From positions 1,922,001 through 1,986,000 of the forward strand of contig NZ_CP027783.1 in assembly GCF_003795125.1 (NCBI RefSeq): DNA of 64,000 nucleotides, read 5' to 3'. Below the pieces are notes generated by a model, which was not told where the DNA came from, searched no databases, and saw nothing but the letters and a program-made list of their open reading frames with translations. Shown here in pieces: positions 62,500 through 64,000 of the stretch. The position numbers and the translations under genes are program-made. Position 1 is the first letter of the stretch. Every line of letters starts with the position of its first letter. This DNA comes from Tetragenococcus osmophilus. Lineage in GTDB: Bacteria > Bacillota > Bacilli > Lactobacillales > Enterococcaceae.

Positions 62500-64000
62500 T
62501 TATAATAAAAATGGATCGTTCATAGGTTCTGACAGATAGAAAGGATCTTCTACGTTCGTATCGCGTCCTTCAGGTCCTAAATCTTTTGCAGTTTCTGGCA
62601 TAGCGGGTTCTGTTGGTACGTTTAAATCTTCGTAGCCACGAGCATTTGCTTCATCATTGGCTTTTTCCGAATCACGAGGCGTTGGCGTTAAATCAACATC
62701 TTTTAGATCGATTCCTAATGCTTTAGCAACGCCCTCCCCATAGTTTGGATCCGCTTGATAGCAATTATTGATATGACGATGCTTAATTTGTAAAGTACTA
62801 TCTCCCATGTTACGAGCAGTATTTTCAAATAATACAAGTTGTTGTTCTTTTGTCATGCGACGGAAAAGCATACCAGGTTGGGTATAATAATCATGATCGT
62901 CTTCTCTAAAATCATAATTTTTTACATCTCCACCTTGCATTGCTGGTTCTTCCATAAATTTATGATCTGTATAATTTCCGTAGCTATTAGGGGTATAATG
63001 AACTTCACTACCAAGGTTTCCATCCATTCGTCCTTGTCCATCACGGCTATAAGGATGAGGATTTTTCACACCTCGAGGAGCATTAACGGGAATTTGATGA
63101 TGATTGACACCAATACGATAGCGTGCTGCGTCTTGATAAGCAAAAACGCGAGTTTGTAGCATACGGTCTGGCGAAATACCAATCCCTGGTACTTGTGCTG
63201 CAGGGTTAAATGATGCTTCTTCCACATCTTGGAAGTAATTATCTGGGTTTTTATTTAATTCAAATTCCCCTACCTCGATGAAAGGAAAATCTTCTTTGTA
63301 CCAAACTTTTGTCAGGTCAAAAGGATTATAGTCTAATTGATTCGCTTCTTCTTCAGTCATCACTTGAATATACATTTTCCACTTAGGATATTTCCCTTGT
63401 TCGATAGCATTGTATAAATCTGCTTGATGAGATTCACGAGTATTAGCATTAACAGTATCTGCTTCCTGGTCTGTTAAGTTCTGTATTCCTTGTTGGGAAC
63501 GAAAATGAAATTGTACCCACACACGTTCATTATCTGCATTAATCATACTATAAGCATGAGAACTAAAACCATGCATAAAGCGATAAGAAGAAGGTATTCC
63601 CCGATCACTCATAGTAATGGTTACTTGGTGTAATGACTCAGGTAACGATGTCCAAAAATCCCAGTTATTGTTAGGACTTCTCATATTTGTACGAGGGTCT
63701 CTTTTAATCGCACGATTCAAATCAATGAAATGTTTCGGGTCCCGATGGAAAAACACAGGGGTATTATTTCCAACTAGGTCCCAATTTCCTTCTTCTGTAT
63801 AGAATTTTAATGCGAAACCTCGGATATCTCGTTCAGCATCTGCAGCACCACGTTCACCAGCAACAGTAGAAAAACGTGCAAACATTTCGGTTTTTTTACC
63901 TACTTCAGAGAAAATTTTAGCTTTTGTATACTGAGTAATATCATGTGTTACTGTAAAGGTTCCAAAGGCGCCCGATCCTTTGGCATGCATACGACGTTCA
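62500..64000 (-). CDS. katA: Heme catalase, N-terminus beyond the window
   Basis: About 499 residues of a monofunctional clade 3-type catalase are present, which splits hydrogen peroxide. Catalytic His is in [10 protein letters not shown], Asn in [10 protein letters not shown], and the heme-binding Tyr in [23 protein letters not shown]. The Met in MHAKGSG is internal: the frame remains open to the edge and relatives have about 50 more residues, so the gene is partial here. Lactobacillales usually need external heme for such catalases, as does the P450 in this window. Confidence 0.95.
   Translation of the reverse strand, partial: ERRMHAKGSGAFGTFTVTHDITQYTKAKIFSEVGKKTEMFARFSTVAGERGAADAERDIRGFALKFYTEEGNWDLVGNNTPVFFHRDPKHFIDLNRAIKRDPRTNMRSPNNNWDFWTSLPESLHQVTITMSDRGIPSSYRFMHGFSSHAYSMINADNERVWVQFHFRSQQGIQNLTDQEADTVNANTRESHQADLYNAIEQGKYPKWKMYIQVMTEEEANQLDYNPFDLTKVWYKEDFPFIEVGEFELNKNPDNYFQDVEEASFNPAAQVPGIGISPDRMLQTRVFAYQDAARYRIGVNHHQIPVNAPRGVKNPHPYSRDGQGRMDGNLGSEVHYTPNSYGNYTDHKFMEEPAMQGGDVKNYDFREDDHDYYTQPGMLFRRMTKEQQLVLFENTARNMGDSTLQIKHRHINNCYQADPNYGEGVAKALGIDLKDVDLTPTPRDSEKANDEANARGYEDLNVPTEPAMPETAKDLGPEGRDTNVEDPFYLSEPMNDPFLL

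Noticed and set aside
62500-63990. Met at 63990 as the start of the catalase
   Set aside because: That Met replaces the residue before the catalytic His in the family; the frame is open to the window edge, so the gene starts outside.

Overview
The window looks like a low-GC Lactobacillales chromosome, most likely Enterococcaceae and perhaps Tetragenococcus. This is inferred from gene content: EbsA and EbsC homologues, an enterococcal-type aro operon, a heme catalase, a BCCT osmolyte carrier and a YafQ/DinJ toxin-antitoxin pair. No rRNA, tRNA, prophage or CRISPR array was seen. Almost all genes from 1 to 55 kb lie on the + strand, and everything right of 58.27 kb lies on the - strand. A 28-bp dif-like XerCD site at 58242-58269 sits exactly at that switch, so the window appears to cover the replication terminus.

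Layout. 0-10 kb: a DinB-like protein, an intact IS1380-family element that landed between the ribosome binding site and the start codon of a small membrane protein gene, an M20 peptidase, an aldehyde dehydrogenase pseudogene, a BCCT transporter and small accessory genes. 10-28 kb: a SatD/DUF3307 pair behind three tandem 29-bp operator-like repeats, an M32 carboxypeptidase, an HD hydrolase, a CshB-type helicase, a glycosylase joined to an acetyltransferase across an in-frame stop, T-box-controlled alaS, a CDF transporter, cardiolipin synthase, RNase H-like, ebsA, fhs, a CBS protein, lspA and an RluD-type synthase. 28-38 kb: the PyrR-attenuated operon pyrR-pyrP-pyrB-pyrC-carA-carB-pyrF-pyrE. 38-44 kb: alpha-carbonic anhydrase, rqcH, an anchored protein and a trpXYZ-like ABC transporter. 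44-53 kb: aroE-aroF-aroB-aroC-tyrA-aroA-aroK-pheA. 53-64 kb: an LCP protein, DegV, a CYP152 peroxygenase, dif, toxin-antitoxin loci, a TPP-riboswitch-controlled thiT pseudogene, EbsC/YbaK, a 2-hydroxyacid dehydrogenase and a partial catalase.

Most notable observations. (1) The trpXYZ-like and aro operons each begin with a perfect-spacing promoter and a short leader peptide, Trp-rich (WxxWY) for the transporter and Phe/Tyr-rich (FYFSYF) for aro. Each is followed by chains of mutually exclusive hairpins, five segments before trpX and seven before aroE, ending in an intrinsic terminator. The two leaders share sequence blocks and look like one family of ribosome-controlled attenuators that works as a hairpin relay. 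(2) carA and carB in the pyr operon are full-length open frames but have lost catalytic residues: the glutaminase Cys, His and Glu, metal-binding residues of both ATP-grasp sites, and about 50 residues of the second ATP-grasp domain. pyrD and pyrK are also absent from the operon. (3) Three genes carry single in-frame nonsense codons, one each of TAA, TAG and TGA. (4) A second XerD-arm-like site lies 3.1 kb from dif, so the CYP152 segment is bracketed by dif-like sequences.

All identifications are from reading the sequence and recalled family motifs; no database search or structure prediction was run.
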